From Haloarcula hispanica ATCC 33960 (lineage in GTDB: Archaea; Halobacteriota; Halobacteria; Halobacteriales; Haloarculaceae): a stretch of DNA of 64,000 nucleotides. The stretch is from contig NC_015948.1 of assembly GCF_000223905.1 (NCBI RefSeq), forward strand, positions 2,728,001-2,792,000. The letters are read 5' to 3'. A program made the translations under genes and the position numbers. Positions within the stretch are counted from its first letter, which is position 1; each line of letters starts with the position of its first letter. Of the stretch, positions 17,477 through 27,797 are shown piece after piece. The notes under the pieces are model-generated. The model was not told the DNA's origin. It did no database searches and worked only from the letters and a program-made list of their open reading frames with translations.

Positions 17477-18856
17477 TCACTCGGCCGGCGTGATGCGGGC
17501 GAGCACGTCGTCGCGCTCCCGCGGGAAGCCGTCGCCGGCCCGTCCGTCGCGGTTCGACGTGACGAGGTAGAGGCCGCCGTCCGGTCCCTGCTCGACGTGG
17601 CGAATCCGGCCGACTTCGTCGGCCAGCAGGGAGTGGGTCGTCGCGGTGTAGGCGTCGTCGGTCCAGTCAGCGTCGTACACCTCGGCGTCGTCACCCGGTG
17701 GCAGGTCCCCACCGGCCGGCGTCAGCGTCGTTGTGAGGAGTTTCTGGCCCTTCAGGCCGCCAGTGAGCAGTCGGTTCCGCAGCGACGGCACGGCGTCGCC
17801 GGTGTAGAACAGCGACCCGGAGGGAGCCCAACCGCCGGCGTTGCCCGTGTTTGCGAGCGGGCGGCGGACCTCGGGGCCGGCGTCGGCGTACTCCTCGTGC
17901 TTGCGGGTGTCTGGCCAGCCGTAGTTGCCGCCAGCTTCGAGGCGGTTGAGTTCGTCCCGGCCGGTCGGGCCATGTTCCGAGGCGACGACGGTCCCGTCGG
18001 GGAGCCAGGCCAGCCCCTGTGGGTTCCGGTGGCCGTAGGTGAACACCCGCGGGTCACCACCGAGGTCCGGGTTCCCCGGAGCGGGGTCGCCCGCGGGCGT
18101 CACGCGAAGGACCTTCCCGCCGAGCGAATCGGTGTCGGCGGCCAGTTCGCCGGACCCGGCGTCCCCGGTCGTAATCCAGAGGTAGTCCTCGGGGCCGAAC
18201 GTGAGCCGACCGCCGTTGTGTATCTTGCTTCCGGGAATGTCGTCGACGAGGACGGACTCCGTGGCGGCCGGGTCCTCGGCCGAGACATCCATGGCGACGA
18301 CCCGGTTGACCCGCTCGTCGTCGGTTGTCGTCGTGTAGTAGACGTACACTACCGGCGGCTCGGGGTAAGTCGGGTGCGCGGCGACGCCGAGCGTGCCGCC
18401 CTCACCGCCGGTGACCCACCAGCCATCGTCGCTCGATTCCGCGTCGATGACTGCCGCCGGTTCGGTGACTGTTCGGACGCTGCCGTCCACAAACGAGAGG
18501 ACGCGGCCGACCCGCTCGGTGAGAAACAGCGTTCCGTCCGCGGCAAACGAGAGGTCCCACGGGATCTCCAGATCCTCGATGAGTGGTTCGGTGGCGAGCG
18601 GTGTGTCTGTTGGCGACGCGGTCGGAGCCGCCCAGTCGGTGTCGGGTGACTGGCTGCGCTCGTGGCTGAGGGATACGTCGTAGCGGTCCAGCGCCCGAGC
18701 CGGGTCTGCCGTCGTTGTGGTTGTCGGTGTCGGGTCCGAGCTACCGTCCTGTGACCCGGACTCACCGCGACAGCCGGCCAGCGCGGTCGCTCCGGCGGCG
18801 GCGAGTGCGGCGAGATACTGGCGGCGAGACCCGCCGTCCCGGCACGGTTTTCGCAT
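17477..18856 (-). CDS. PQQ-type glucose/sorbosone dehydrogenase, Tat lipoprotein
   Basis: A 459-aa secreted beta-propeller protein of the soluble glucose/sorbosone dehydrogenase (GSDH) family, which oxidises sugars using pyrroloquinoline quinone. The start at 18856 gives a Tat signal with the twin arginine in GGSRRQYLAALAA and a lipobox ALAGC, then a Thr/Pro-rich linker. The propeller begins near residue 100 (LIEDLEIPWDLSFAADGTLF). Family regions include GTLGVAAHPTYPEPP, KIHNGGRLTFGPEDYLWI and FTYGHRNPQGLAWLPDG. It would face outside, lipid-anchored. The substrate is unknown, and the window shows no PQQ synthesis genes. Confidence 0.88.
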   Translation of the reverse strand: MRKPCRDGGSRRQYLAALAAAGATALAGCRGESGSQDGSSDPTPTTTTTADPARALDRYDVSLSHERSQSPDTDWAAPTASPTDTPLATEPLIEDLEIPWDLSFAADGTLFLTERVGRVLSFVDGSVRTVTEPAAVIDAESSDDGWWVTGGEGGTLGVAAHPTYPEPPVVYVYYTTTTDDERVNRVVAMDVSAEDPAATESVLVDDIPGSKIHNGGRLTFGPEDYLWITTGDAGSGELAADTDSLGGKVLRVTPAGDPAPGNPDLGGDPRVFTYGHRNPQGLAWLPDGTVVASEHGPTGRDELNRLEAGGNYGWPDTRKHEEYADAGPEVRRPLANTGNAGGWAPSGSLFYTGDAVPSLRNRLLTGGLKGQKLLTTTLTPAGGDLPPGDDAEVYDADWTDDAYTATTHSLLADEVGRIRHVEQGPDGGLYLVTSNRDGRAGDGFPRERDDVLARITPAE

Positions 18857-18905
18857 AGATTTCACTGCAGAACAAAGAAGAATAAAGATGTCGGAGACAG
18901 CCGTG

Positions 18906-19526
18906 TTAGCGAGCGGCGGCCGCGACGCGTTCTTTCTCTTCTTTCTGGTTGACCGCGTAGGCCTGGACGTCGTCGTTAGCAGCGCCGATGAGCTGCTGTG
19001 CGAGCGCCTCGGCGGCGCTGGTGGTGGTCTTGAACGAGCCACCGTACACGCCCTCTGCGATGAACTTCAGGGCCTGGTCGACGCGGCGCTGTGGCGCGAC
19101 GTCGACGGCCTTCGGGACCGAGATACCACCGTATTTCAGGCGGACGGTCTCCTCTCGCGGGGCGCTGTTCTCGACAGCACTGACGAGCACCTGAATCGGG
19201 TTCTCGTCGGTGCGCTCGTGAACGATTTCGAACGCCTCAGTGACGATGGAGGTCGCGAGCTGCTTCTTGCCCGTGTTCTCGTCGGTCTGCATCAGGCGGT
19301 TGATGAGCCGCTCGACGATGCTGATCTCGCTTTTCTTGAACTGCTTGTCCGCGTGTCGCCCCATCGTGTGGGCGATCGGCGTGACAGTGATGTAGCGCTC
19401 GGTCGAGGGGTCGGAGTACTCGATGTCCGCGATCTCCCACTCGCCGAACAGCTTCGCACGGGCCGTCTCCGGCTCGCTTTCCGCAGCCTCGTCAGCGTCA
19501 GCCTCGGGTGTGTCTTCGGCACTCAT
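18906..19526 (-). CDS. rpsG: 30S ribosomal protein S7 (uS7)
   Basis: A 206-aa archaeal S7 with an acidic N-terminal extension (about residues 1-25, typical of halophiles) before KLFGEWEIADIEYSD. Conserved regions include THE-type PIAHTMGRHADKQF and APQRRVDQALKFIAEG. It initiates 30S head assembly. It lies two bases after the rpsL stop codon, so the pair is cotranscribed. aEF2 would normally follow; here it is displaced by about 9 kb. Confidence 0.97.
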   Translation of the reverse strand: MSAEDTPEADADEAAESEPETARAKLFGEWEIADIEYSDPSTERYITVTPIAHTMGRHADKQFKKSEISIVERLINRLMQTDENTGKKQLATSIVTEAFEIVHERTDENPIQVLVSAVENSAPREETVRLKYGGISVPKAVDVAPQRRVDQALKFIAEGVYGGSFKTTTSAAEALAQQLIGAANDDVQAYAVNQKEEKERVAAAAR

Positions 19527-19528
19527 GG

Positions 19529-19957
19529 TTATCGGACCGGTTTCTCCGCGTTCCCGCGAACAAGTTCGATGAGAGAGACGCCGTTGACCTTCTCGACCTT
19601 GTAGTTGACACCGGAGAGGTCGCCCATCGCGCGGCCCTTCGCCCCGCCGATACCCGCAATCGTGACCTCGTCGTGCTCGTCGATGAAAGAGATAGCGCCG
19701 TCACCGGGACAGAACGCGGTGACCTGCTTACCGTTCTTGATGAGCTGGACGCGGACACACTTCCGGATAGCGGAGTTGGGCTGCTTGGCCTCGATGCCGA
19801 CTTTCTCCAGTACGATACCTCGTCCCTGGGGCGCACCCTCGAGCGGGTCGGACTTCTTGCCCAGGCCGCGTTCGCGACGCGCGTAGTCAGTGTCGGACCA
19901 CCGGTGTTTCTGGCGGTCCTTCTTGAGCTTGCGCGCGGCGTACTTGCCGTTCGCCAT
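19529..19957 (-). CDS. rpsL: 30S ribosomal protein S12 (uS12)
   Basis: A 142-aa archaeal S12, the decoding-centre protein. Conserved region: [20 protein letters not shown], then the [14 protein letters not shown] loop. The start [13 protein letters not shown] (ATG, 19957) is preferred over a GTG three codons earlier because a TATA-like element (TTAAGTA) lies about 27-30 bases upstream, giving a near-leaderless mRNA. nusA, the usual upstream neighbour, is 3.3 kb away. Confidence 0.97.
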   Translation of the reverse strand: MANGKYAARKLKKDRQKHRWSDTDYARRERGLGKKSDPLEGAPQGRGIVLEKVGIEAKQPNSAIRKCVRVQLIKNGKQVTAFCPGDGAISFIDEHDEVTIAGIGGAKGRAMGDLSGVNYKVEKVNGVSLIELVRGNAEKPVR

Positions 19958-19982
19958 AGTAGGCACTGGTACCTTTCGGAGG

Positions 19983-19990
19983 TACTTAAG
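19983..19990 (-). promoter_or_regulatory. TATA box of rpsL-rpsG
   Basis: The minus strand reads TTAAGTA about 26-30 bases before the rpsL ATG. Because nusA is separated by genes of opposite orientation, rpsL-rpsG needs this independent promoter. Confidence 0.5.
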
Positions 19991-20415
19991 ACTCCTCTTT
20001 CGGACTCAGCCGGTAGCGCTTCCGTGTGTGGCGTTCTGTGCCATAGACGGGGAAATCAGGTGCAGAACTGGGTTAGATAACGCGAAGAGAGGCCACGACA
20101 GCGGGAAAGAAACGGGTAACAAGGTGTTTCGGTCGGCGTATGACGCGCAAAACAGTTCCCGGCGGTCCTTCGGGAACCCATATTCGATGATTTCAGCTTT
20201 CACAGAGTTTTCTGACACTATTTCGGGAGACCACACTAGCATCGGTCTGCGGAATTCGTCACAGCCGACAGTGTACGTATCAGGAGTCACAGACACCGGT
20301 CCCAGTCCGCCAGGCCGGGAGATAGCCCGGCCACATGGAATCAGGTGTGATAACTGGGCAGATGGTTTCTAGTACCGGCGCTTGAGTTATTCAGACAGAC
20401 CTGCGGGTAGTATCT
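19991..20415. other. Intergenic region with two hairpins, no convincing gene
   Basis: A gap of about 425 bases between the divergent rpsL and transducer genes. Short open frames exist but lack haloarchaeal codon bias and any recognisable product. Two perfect 7-bp stem-loops stand out: GTTCCCG/CGGGAAC at 20155-20177 (9-base loop) and GGCCGGG/CCCGGCC at 20313-20332 (6-base loop). The AT content is above the surroundings in the middle. It could hold regulatory sites for both flanking genes or a small RNA; nothing is proven. Confidence 0.4.
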
Positions 20416-22803
20416 ATGAAACTCGAACAACGTCTCCCAGACATCGTCCGGCGAACGTACCTCCGGAAGTTGACGCTCATCATTCTCTGTATTGCCCTGC
20501 TCGTTGCGGGTGTCAGCGTCACTGCGGAGCGGACGGTCGCAAACGAACTGACTGAACAGCGCGAGAACGAACTGCAGACGGGCACCATCCAGACGGCCAC
20601 GACAACAGCGGACTGGGTCCGTAGCCAGCGAAACGCCGCACGAACTCTCTCAACGCTGTCCGACGTTCAGGAGGGGAGTCCAACGATGATCCGTGGTGCG
20701 TTACAGCGGCAAGCGTTCTACCAGCCGGAGTCCGTGTATGCCATCCACTACGTCAACGAGGAGACCCTGGAAATCGAGGAGTCGTCGCTGAGCGACCGAC
20801 GCGACACGTCGCTCCGGACTGACGACTTCGAGTGGGAAGGTGGAGGCCTCTCGGTCACCGGGTCGAACTCGGTCGATATGTCGACAGTGTACACTTATAA
20901 CGGGGGCAAGTACATCGCCTTCGCGAGCCCGGTCGCCCGGAGCGACAAGCTGGTCGTCGTGGTCCACAACGTGACCGCGCGGACGGCCCAGTTCCGCAAC
21001 TCCATCGACGGCGGTGAAACGCGGATTATCCGACAGGACGGCACGGTCCAGTTCGCCGAGGACGCCTCGACTATCGGGACACAGTACAACGTCTCCGCCA
21101 ACCTGACCGCACTCACAGCGGGAGAGAGCGACGTGGCCCGGAGCGGGCCGTACCTGATCGCCGCGGAGTCCGTCGATGACACGCCGTGGATCGTCGTCAA
21201 GCAGGCCCCGAAATCGACCGCCTTCGCGTTACGTGACAGTATTCAGGGGAGCTTCGTCGCCATCATCGGCGTTTCACTGGCCGGGTTCGCCCTCATCGGC
21301 GTCCTCGTCGGTCGCGGCATCATGCAGTCGCTCAGACAGCTCTCGACACAGGCGGAAGCCCTCGCGGTGGGGAACTTCGACACCGACATCGAACAGTCTG
21401 ACCGCCTCGACGAGATCGGCGACGTCCAGAACGCCTTCTACGAGATGAAGACCTATCTCGACACCGTCGCCGCACAGGCCGACGCGCTCTCCAGACAGGC
21501 GTTCGACGACCCGGTGCTCGACGAGGACATCCCCGGCCAGCTCGGAGCGTCGCTATCGAGCATGCACGGCAACCTCGAATCGTTCATCAGCGATCTCGAA
21601 CAGGCCCAGCAAGAGGCCGAAGAGTCCAAAGAGGAGGCTGAGGAGTTGGCCGGAACGCTCGAACGGCAGGCCGAGGAGTTCTCGGCCGTGATGCGGAAAG
21701 CGGCCGACGGCGACCTCACCCAGCGACTCGACACCGACACGGACAACGACGCGATGGCCGACATCGCCGCCGCGTTCAACGATATGCTCGCCCAACTTGG
21801 CCAGACGGTCATGCGTATCCGGGAGTTTGCCGACGACGTTGACGGCTCCGCCGACCAGATCACCGCGAGCGCCACGGAGGTCCGTGACGCCAGCGAGGAG
21901 GTCAGCGAATCCGTACAGGAGATCGCCGACGGCGCGGAGACGCAGTACGAGAACATCGAGGAGACGGTCGACGAGATGTCCGGCCTCTCCGCGACGGTCG
22001 AAGAGGTCGCGGCACAGGCCGACGAAGTCGCGACCACGTCGAACGAAGCCGCCGAAATCGGTGAAACCGGCAGCGAGCGCGCATCGGAGGCCATCGAGGT
22101 GATGAACGACATCGAGACGCGAGCCGACGAAACAATCGACCGCGTCGAGTCACTCGACGAGGAGATGGAGCAGATCGGCGACATCGTCGACCTCATCGAC
22201 GACATCGCCGAGCAGACCAACATGCTCGCCCTGAACGCCTCCATCGAGGCCGCACGAGCCGGCGAAGCTGGCGAAGGGTTCGCCGTCGTCGCCGACGAGA
22301 TCAAAGGCCTCGCACAGGAAACGACCGAAGCCACCGAGGAGGTCTCGACGGTTATCGAGGAAGTGCAGGACACCACCGGTGACGCCGTGACCGACATCAG
22401 GCAGATGGGCGACTCCGTCACGGACGGTATCGACACTGTCGACGACGCGATCAAATCCCTCGAACAGATCGTCGACCGCGTCGAAGAGGTCAACGACGGT
22501 ATCCAGTCCATCAGCGACGCCACCGACGAGCAGGCCGCGACGACGGAGGAAGCAGTGGCGATGACCGACGAGGTCGGGACAATCAGCGAGGAAACCGCTT
22601 CCCGCGCCGAGAACGTCGCCGCCGCCGCGGAGGAACAGACCGCGACGATCAACGAAGTCACCGGCGGCATCGAGTCCCTCTCGGATCAGGCCGGCGACCT
22701 CAGCGAACTCCTGCAGACGTTCGATGTCGACAGCGGCACCACGCACAGCGATACCGACGTGTACGAACACGGCGCGGACGACCCGGCCACTGGCGACGAC
22801 TGA
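20416..22803 (+). CDS. Methyl-accepting chemotaxis transducer with extracellular sensor
   Basis: A 795-aa haloarchaeal transducer (Htr type). TM1 is about residues 15-36. An extracellular Cache-like sensor of about 235 residues follows, then TM2 (about 276-300), a HAMP domain (about 303-355) and a second HAMP-like segment near 415-465. The signalling domain has the conserved hairpin ([17 protein letters not shown], then [16 protein letters not shown]). Glutamate-rich heptads around 500-560 and 690-740 are likely methylation helices. The C-terminal 30 residues are a flexible acidic tail. The stimulus is unknown. It is inserted between nusA and rpsL on the opposite strand. Confidence 0.95.
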   Translation: MKLEQRLPDIVRRTYLRKLTLIILCIALLVAGVSVTAERTVANELTEQRENELQTGTIQTATTTADWVRSQRNAARTLSTLSDVQEGSPTMIRGALQRQAFYQPESVYAIHYVNEETLEIEESSLSDRRDTSLRTDDFEWEGGGLSVTGSNSVDMSTVYTYNGGKYIAFASPVARSDKLVVVVHNVTARTAQFRNSIDGGETRIIRQDGTVQFAEDASTIGTQYNVSANLTALTAGESDVARSGPYLIAAESVDDTPWIVVKQAPKSTAFALRDSIQGSFVAIIGVSLAGFALIGVLVGRGIMQSLRQLSTQAEALAVGNFDTDIEQSDRLDEIGDVQNAFYEMKTYLDTVAAQADALSRQAFDDPVLDEDIPGQLGASLSSMHGNLESFISDLEQAQQEAEESKEEAEELAGTLERQAEEFSAVMRKAADGDLTQRLDTDTDNDAMADIAAAFNDMLAQLGQTVMRIREFADDVDGSADQITASATEVRDASEEVSESVQEIADGAETQYENIEETVDEMSGLSATVEEVAAQADEVATTSNEAAEIGETGSERASEAIEVMNDIETRADETIDRVESLDEEMEQIGDIVDLIDDIAEQTNMLALNASIEAARAGEAGEGFAVVADEIKGLAQETTEATEEVSTVIEEVQDTTGDAVTDIRQMGDSVTDGIDTVDDAIKSLEQIVDRVEEVNDGIQSISDATDEQAATTEEAVAMTDEVGTISEETASRAENVAAAAEEQTATINEVTGGIESLSDQAGDLSELLQTFDVDSGTTHSDTDVYEHGADDPATGDD

Positions 22804-22829
22804 GTGTCGCCTCCTGTTTCATCTGCCAC

Positions 22830-23174
22830 TTACAGTTTCGGTTCGGCGCTCGACGTGACCAATTGGTAGAGGCCATAGCTACCGAAAAGAACTCCGGCAC
22901 AAACGCCGAAGGCGGAGCCGATATCCTGTCGCTGGCTGAACCGGACGAGATAAAAGACCGCGATTAGTCCGCCACCGACGAGCGGGTACGCCGGTGACGC
23001 GAGCAGTCCCTCGACGAGACTCGTGGCCCCCACCAACACGAACAGCGCGAGCATAAACGCGCCTTCGAGTCCGGACGGGGGGTTCCCCAGAACGTGTGCG
23101 TGATACAGGTAAATGCCGACGATAGTCAGCGGAGCCAGCAGGTCGCCGCCGTCTGGACGCCGGAGTGCAGGCAT
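22830..23174 (-). CDS. Small four-helix membrane protein, 114 aa
   Basis: The start at 23174 (MPALRRPDGGDLLAPLTIVG) was chosen because the longer frame upstream runs antisense through nusA and is Arg-rich. Four hydrophobic segments are visible at about residues 12-30, 38-58, 62-78 and 88-107. There is no domain I recognise. It lies downstream of the terminator-like hairpin of the RNA polymerase operon and converges with the transducer, whose stop is 26 bases away. Confidence 0.6.
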   Translation of the reverse strand: MPALRRPDGGDLLAPLTIVGIYLYHAHVLGNPPSGLEGAFMLALFVLVGATSLVEGLLASPAYPLVGGGLIAVFYLVRFSQRQDIGSAFGVCAGVLFGSYGLYQLVTSSAEPKL

Positions 23175-23196
23175 AGCAGTCGGTTCACGACCAATC

Positions 23197-23258
23197 AAAA
23201 AAGCGGTTTCTGTCCGTCTCCACATCGACTGCCCGAGCAGGCGGGTCCGTGGACCCGC
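23197..23258 (-). terminator. Terminator of the RNA polymerase-nusA operon
   Basis: Just after the nusA stop codon in the minus direction there is a perfect 8-bp stem (GCGGGTCC/GGACCCGC, 23241-23258) with a two-base loop. A T6 run (complement of 23197-23202) follows about 40 bases later. This is a good candidate for the operon end. Confidence 0.55.
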
Positions 23259-23272
23259 TCGAATCGCCTCGC

Positions 23273-23698
23273 TCAGGTCAGTTCGATGCCGTCGATTTCG
23301 AAGTGTCGCTTCGCCAGTTGCCGGGCGGCGTCGATGTTTCGGCCTTCGCGGCCGATAGCAGCCCCGCGGTCTTCCTGTGCCACTTCGACGTACGCGACGG
23401 TGTCGTCGTTCTCCGAGACGGTGACGTTGTACACCGCGGCCGGCGCGAGCGCGTTGGCCACGAAGTCCTCGGCCGTCTCGGCGGCTTCGACGAGTTTGAC
23501 CTCGCGGCCGAGGCGCTCCTCGACGCGCTCGACCGTCTGACCGCCCGGGCCGATAGCGTCGGCCATCTCCCCGCGCTTGACCAGATACACCACCTGGTCG
23601 TGGTCCTCGTCGACGACGCAATCCCGGACGGTGACGGCTGCCTCGTCCTCGAAGAGGGCGACCAGTCGACGCGCTTCGTCCGAGAGTTCGACCCGCAT
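23273..23698 (-). CDS. nusA: NusA-like transcription factor with KH domains
   Basis: A 141-aa archaeal NusA, which contains only two KH RNA-binding domains and lacks the bacterial N-terminal RNAP-binding and S1 domains. KH motifs are VKRGEMADAIGPGGQTVERV (first) and GAAIGREGRNIDAARQLAKR (second). It shares one base with the stop codon of rpoA2 and is the last gene of the RNA polymerase operon, as is common in archaea. Confidence 0.95.
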   Translation of the reverse strand: MRVELSDEARRLVALFEDEAAVTVRDCVVDEDHDQVVYLVKRGEMADAIGPGGQTVERVEERLGREVKLVEAAETAEDFVANALAPAAVYNVTVSENDDTVAYVEVAQEDRGAAIGREGRNIDAARQLAKRHFEIDGIELT

Positions 23699-24885
23699 CA
23701 GTCCTGGGTCGTGCCCATCCGGAGGTTGACGTCGCCGGTGCCGAGCTTGATCGGCTTCCCGACGATGACGTTCTCCGTGACGCCGTCGAGTTCGTCGACC
23801 TCGCCGTGGATGGCGGCGTCGAGCAAGTGATTGACCGTCACCTCGAACGCTGCACGGGCAAGCACGGAGTCTTTCGACCCCGAGATGCCGTGGCGGCCGA
23901 TGGACTCGATGGTCCCCTCGTTGGTCATGATGTCGGCCACGAGCATCAGGTGCCGGACGTTCACGTCGTCGAGCCCCTGCTCTTCGAGCGTGTTCATCGT
24001 CTCGTTGATGAGCGTCTCGCGGGCCGCTTCGACGCCGAGTTCCCGGTAGATCTCGTGGATGTTGTTACACGTCGTCCGGGAGGCGTCGACGCCCTCGATG
24101 TCGAGCACTTCGCCGAAGTCCGACCCCTCGGTGTAGAGGACGAACTCCTCGCCGTTGTCAGTCTCCTCCTTGCGGATGACGACGCGGGTGATCTCCTCGA
24201 TCCCCTTGAAGACGATCTCCCGCAACTCCTCGACCAGTTGTAGGAGGTCGCGGTAGCTGGGTTCCTCCGGGCCGAACTCGATGACCGTGCCGGCCTGCCG
24301 GGTCGAGACGCCGAGATTCGATTCGATGGTCTCGGCGATCTCCTCGGCGATGGCGTCCGTGTCGTTGACCGTCGGCCACCGCTCCAGCAGCGTGTCCTCG
24401 TTGAGGTCGATCTCGACGAGCATGTCCGCGACGTTCGTCGAGATGTCACCCAGCGCGAGGATGCGCGTCGCCTCGATCTTCCAGACGACCTCGTGTGCGC
24501 GCTCGCGGTCATCCGCGTACTCCTCGTCGAGGTGAACCGTCATCATCGGCGTGTCCGGCGTCTTCCGGGCGTCCACCAGCTCGATGAGCCGTGGCAGGCC
24601 CTGGGTCACGTCGATCTCGGCGACCCCCGCGTAGTGGAACGTGTTCATCGTCATCTGCGTTCCCGGTTCGCCGATGGACTGGGCCGAGACGGTCCCGACC
24701 GGGTCCAGCGGGTCGACACGCGTGTCGAGGTAGCGGGACTCGACGGCCTTGGCGATGCGGTCGGCGTCGTCGACGCCGACGCCCCGTTCATCGATGGTGC
24801 TGTACACTTCGTCTTTCAGCCGTCGCGGCAGCTCAGTGTCCTCGACGACGGCTTCGATGTCTGCTGATACGTCGTGTGCTGTCAT
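23698..24885 (-). CDS. rpoA2: DNA-directed RNA polymerase subunit A''
   Basis: A 395-aa C-terminal half of the archaeal largest subunit (split as in all archaea). The bridge-helix/trigger-loop region appears early ([19 protein letters not shown], then [19 protein letters not shown]). The end contains the conserved jaw/clamp region ([18 protein letters not shown], then GTGDVNLRM). It follows rpoA1 by two bases. Confidence 0.98.
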   Translation of the reverse strand: MTAHDVSADIEAVVEDTELPRRLKDEVYSTIDERGVGVDDADRIAKAVESRYLDTRVDPLDPVGTVSAQSIGEPGTQMTMNTFHYAGVAEIDVTQGLPRLIELVDARKTPDTPMMTVHLDEEYADDRERAHEVVWKIEATRILALGDISTNVADMLVEIDLNEDTLLERWPTVNDTDAIAEEIAETIESNLGVSTRQAGTVIEFGPEEPSYRDLLQLVEELREIVFKGIEEITRVVIRKEETDNGEEFVLYTEGSDFGEVLDIEGVDASRTTCNNIHEIYRELGVEAARETLINETMNTLEEQGLDDVNVRHLMLVADIMTNEGTIESIGRHGISGSKDSVLARAAFEVTVNHLLDAAIHGEVDELDGVTENVIVGKPIKLGTGDVNLRMGTTQD

Positions 24886-24887
24886 TG

Positions 24888-27797
24888 TTAGTCGTCACCC
24901 TCGGCCATCCACCAGTCGTCCGCATGCTCCGAGAGGTTGGTCCGCTCGGTCCGCGTGCCGAGGAAGCTCTCTTTCTGTTTCTCGCTCTCGAACTCCTCGT
25001 CGAGGACGCTGTCGGCGATCTGCTCGACGTCGACGATGTCACCCTCCTGGTTCGAGGACACGTCGACCGGCGACGTGCCGTCCTCGCCGAACTCGAACTG
25101 AACGATGGTGTCGCTTGTGTCCCGGACGGTCCCGTCGTACTGCGTTTCGAGTTCTGACAGGGCGTTGATGAGCCGGCGCTGCAGGTACCCGGACTTCGAT
25201 GTCCGGACAGCCGTATCGACCAGTCCCTCGCGGCCACCCATCGCGTGGAAGAAGAACTCCTTCGGGCCGAGCCCGGAGCGGTAGGACGCCTCCACGAAGC
25301 CGTGGGCGTCCGCCGAGAGGTCGTTCTCCTCAAAGTGGCTAAGCGTGCGGTTCTCGTAGCCGCGGTTGATCCGCTCGCCACGGACTGCCTGCTGGCCGAC
25401 ACAGCCGGCCATCTGGGTCAGGTTCAGCATCGACCCACGCGCGCCGGACTCGGCCATGATGACGGCCGGGTTGTCCTCGCCGAAGTGGTCCTCGGCGATG
25501 TCACCGGCGGAGTCACGCGCCTTGCCCAGCGTCTGCATGATCTTCATCTCCAGCGTCTCGTCGACGGTCCGACCGGGCAGCGATTCGAGTTCGCCGCGGT
25601 CGTAGGTCTCGATGAGTTCCTCGACGCGGTCGTAGGCGCTGTCGATGGCGTCGTTGATTTGCTCTTCGGCCTCCCGCGGGATGGACTCGTCGTCGATGCT
25701 GATGGAGAACCCGAAGTGCATGATCGACCGCATCGCCAGCGCCGAGACCTCGTTGACCAGAATCCGGGCGCGGGTCCGCGAGTAGTCCTTGGCGATGGTG
25801 TCGACGATTTCGCCGCCGAATGCGCCGACGGCGTCCTCGTCGATGGTGCCGCCAGTCATCTGGCCGTCCTCGACGACGACCGTGTCGCCGGCGGAGGACG
25901 TGAACTCCAGGTTCAGGTCGTCCGGCAGCAGTTCGGAGAACAGGGAGCGGCCGGTCCAGTACTCCTCGCCGTCCTCATCGACGCCGTCGGCTTCGGGCAG
26001 TTCGTCGATACGCGTCGCCCGGAGCAGGTCAAGCGCCTGCGTCTCGTTGAACTTCGGATTGGTGTGGGTCAGCAGGTAGGTCCCGCTGATGTGGTCCTGA
26101 ATCGCGCCGATGATGTTCTCGCCGAAGCGCGGGGAGAGCATCTGTTCCTGCACGCGCATGAGGACGCGGGCTTCGGCCCGGGCCTCCTCGTTTTGCAGGG
26201 CGTGCATGTTCATCTCGTCCCCGTCGAAGTCAGCGTTGTACGGCGGACAGACCGTCGTGTTCAGCCGGAACGTCTTGTACGGCATCACGACGACCTCGTG
26301 GGCCATGATAGACATCCGGTGCAGCGACGGCTGGCGGTTGAAGATGATGATGTCGCCGTCGACCAGGTGGCGGGACACTTCCCACTCCGCTTCGACCTTC
26401 TCCGCGAGTTCCTCGCAGTTTTTCTCGGTCACCTTCAGCCGGCGGCCGTCCGGCCGCTTGACGTAGTTCGCGCCGGGGTGGGCTTCAGGCCCGTTGGAGA
26501 CGTAGCGCCGCGCTTTCTCCAGGTTTCGCTCGGTGACGTTCATCGTCTGGGTCATCTCCTTGGCGACCCGGTCCGGCACGCCGACCTCGTTCAGCGAGAG
26601 CGTCGGGTCCGGCGAGATGACGGTCCGGGCGGAGAAGTTCACGCGCTTCCCGGACAGCGAGCCGCGGAAGCGACCCTCCTTGCCTTTCAGGCGCTGGGAG
26701 AGGGTCTTCAGCGGCCGGCCGGAGCGGTGTCGCGCCGGCGGCGTGCCCGAAATCTCGTTGTCCATGAAGGTGGTGACGTGGTACTGCAGCAGTTCCCAGA
26801 GGTCCTCGATAATCAGCTGTGGCGCACCCGCCTCGCGGTTCTCCATGAACCGCTGGTTGATGCGGATGATGTCCACAAGCTTGTGGGTGAGGTCGTCCTC
26901 GGAGCGCTGGCCGTTGTCCAGCGTAATCGAGGGCCGAGCCGTCACCGGCGGCACCGGCAGCACCGTCAGAATCATCCACTCCGGCCGGGAGCGGGCCGGT
27001 TTCATCCCCAGCACTTCGATGTCCTCGTCCGGGATGTCCTCGAACCAGTCCCGGATGTCGCTGGGCATCAGCTTGTTCATGTCCTCCTCGGTCAGGTCAA
27101 CCGACAACGCCTTTTCCAGAGCGCGGCGGTCCTCCTGCCGGGGTCGGAACTCGCCGCTGAGAATCTCCTGCACACGGCTGCTGTCGATGCCGGTTTCTTC
27201 GGAGAGGTCGATCGGCGAGATCGGGTCCTCGGACTCCTCCATCGCGGCGGCGATCCGCTCGGGGTAGTCCGAGGCCAGCACGTCCTGCACCTCGTAGTAG
27301 GTGGTCGGCTTCTCGTGTTTGATGTCGTACTGCTTCTCGCCACAGAACGGACAGCGGTCCTTCTTGCGGGCCTGCCGGATGGCGGCCTTGGTCACGTCGT
27401 TGAGGTCGCGACCGAGGTCCTGGGTCCGTGTCAGTCGGTCAGCGAACTCGTCGCGCTCGTGCTCGTCGAGACAGAGCCGGGAGCACTCCCGGCAGGTCCC
27501 GCGCAGGAGTCGGCGGATGAGCTTCGCGAACCCGACGTGGATGACGGGCGCAGCGAGTTCGATGTGGCCGAAGTGGCCGTTACAGGAGCCGCTGTGTTTC
27601 CCGCAGGTCTTGCACTCCAGTCCGGGGTCGATGACCCCAAGCCGCGGGTCCATCAGCCCCATGTCGATGGGGAAGCCGTCGTCGTCGTACGTGTCGGCCG
27701 TGATCACTTTCGTGGCCGACATCTCGCGGTACTCCTCTGGGTCCATCAGCCCGAAGCTGAGCTGACCGATTTCCTGGGGTGTCTGTTGTGAGCTCAT
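24888..27797 (-). CDS. rpoA1: DNA-directed RNA polymerase subunit A'
   Basis: A 969-aa N-terminal half of the largest subunit. The start at 27797 ([18 protein letters not shown]) fits the four-base overlap with rpoB1. The clamp zinc site is C-x2-C...C-x2-H ([17 protein letters not shown]). The catalytic Mg site is [13 protein letters not shown] funnel region [19 protein letters not shown] precedes the end. The sequence contains a conspicuous acidic insertion typical of halophiles near residues 215-300 ([17 protein letters not shown]). Confidence 0.98.
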   Translation of the reverse strand: MSSQQTPQEIGQLSFGLMDPEEYREMSATKVITADTYDDDGFPIDMGLMDPRLGVIDPGLECKTCGKHSGSCNGHFGHIELAAPVIHVGFAKLIRRLLRGTCRECSRLCLDEHERDEFADRLTRTQDLGRDLNDVTKAAIRQARKKDRCPFCGEKQYDIKHEKPTTYYEVQDVLASDYPERIAAAMEESEDPISPIDLSEETGIDSSRVQEILSGEFRPRQEDRRALEKALSVDLTEEDMNKLMPSDIRDWFEDIPDEDIEVLGMKPARSRPEWMILTVLPVPPVTARPSITLDNGQRSEDDLTHKLVDIIRINQRFMENREAGAPQLIIEDLWELLQYHVTTFMDNEISGTPPARHRSGRPLKTLSQRLKGKEGRFRGSLSGKRVNFSARTVISPDPTLSLNEVGVPDRVAKEMTQTMNVTERNLEKARRYVSNGPEAHPGANYVKRPDGRRLKVTEKNCEELAEKVEAEWEVSRHLVDGDIIIFNRQPSLHRMSIMAHEVVVMPYKTFRLNTTVCPPYNADFDGDEMNMHALQNEEARAEARVLMRVQEQMLSPRFGENIIGAIQDHISGTYLLTHTNPKFNETQALDLLRATRIDELPEADGVDEDGEEYWTGRSLFSELLPDDLNLEFTSSAGDTVVVEDGQMTGGTIDEDAVGAFGGEIVDTIAKDYSRTRARILVNEVSALAMRSIMHFGFSISIDDESIPREAEEQINDAIDSAYDRVEELIETYDRGELESLPGRTVDETLEMKIMQTLGKARDSAGDIAEDHFGEDNPAVIMAESGARGSMLNLTQMAGCVGQQAVRGERINRGYENRTLSHFEENDLSADAHGFVEASYRSGLGPKEFFFHAMGGREGLVDTAVRTSKSGYLQRRLINALSELETQYDGTVRDTSDTIVQFEFGEDGTSPVDVSSNQEGDIVDVEQIADSVLDEEFESEKQKESFLGTRTERTNLSEHADDWWMAEGDD

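Noticed and set aside
20006-20296. 96-codon minus-strand frame in the rpsL-transducer gap
   Set aside because: No haloarchaeal codon bias, no recognisable product and no promoter; treated as non-coding.
22830-23621. 263-codon version of the small membrane protein after nusA
   Set aside because: The first 149 codons overlap nusA antisense and are Arg/Gly-rich noise; the membrane part starts at 23174.
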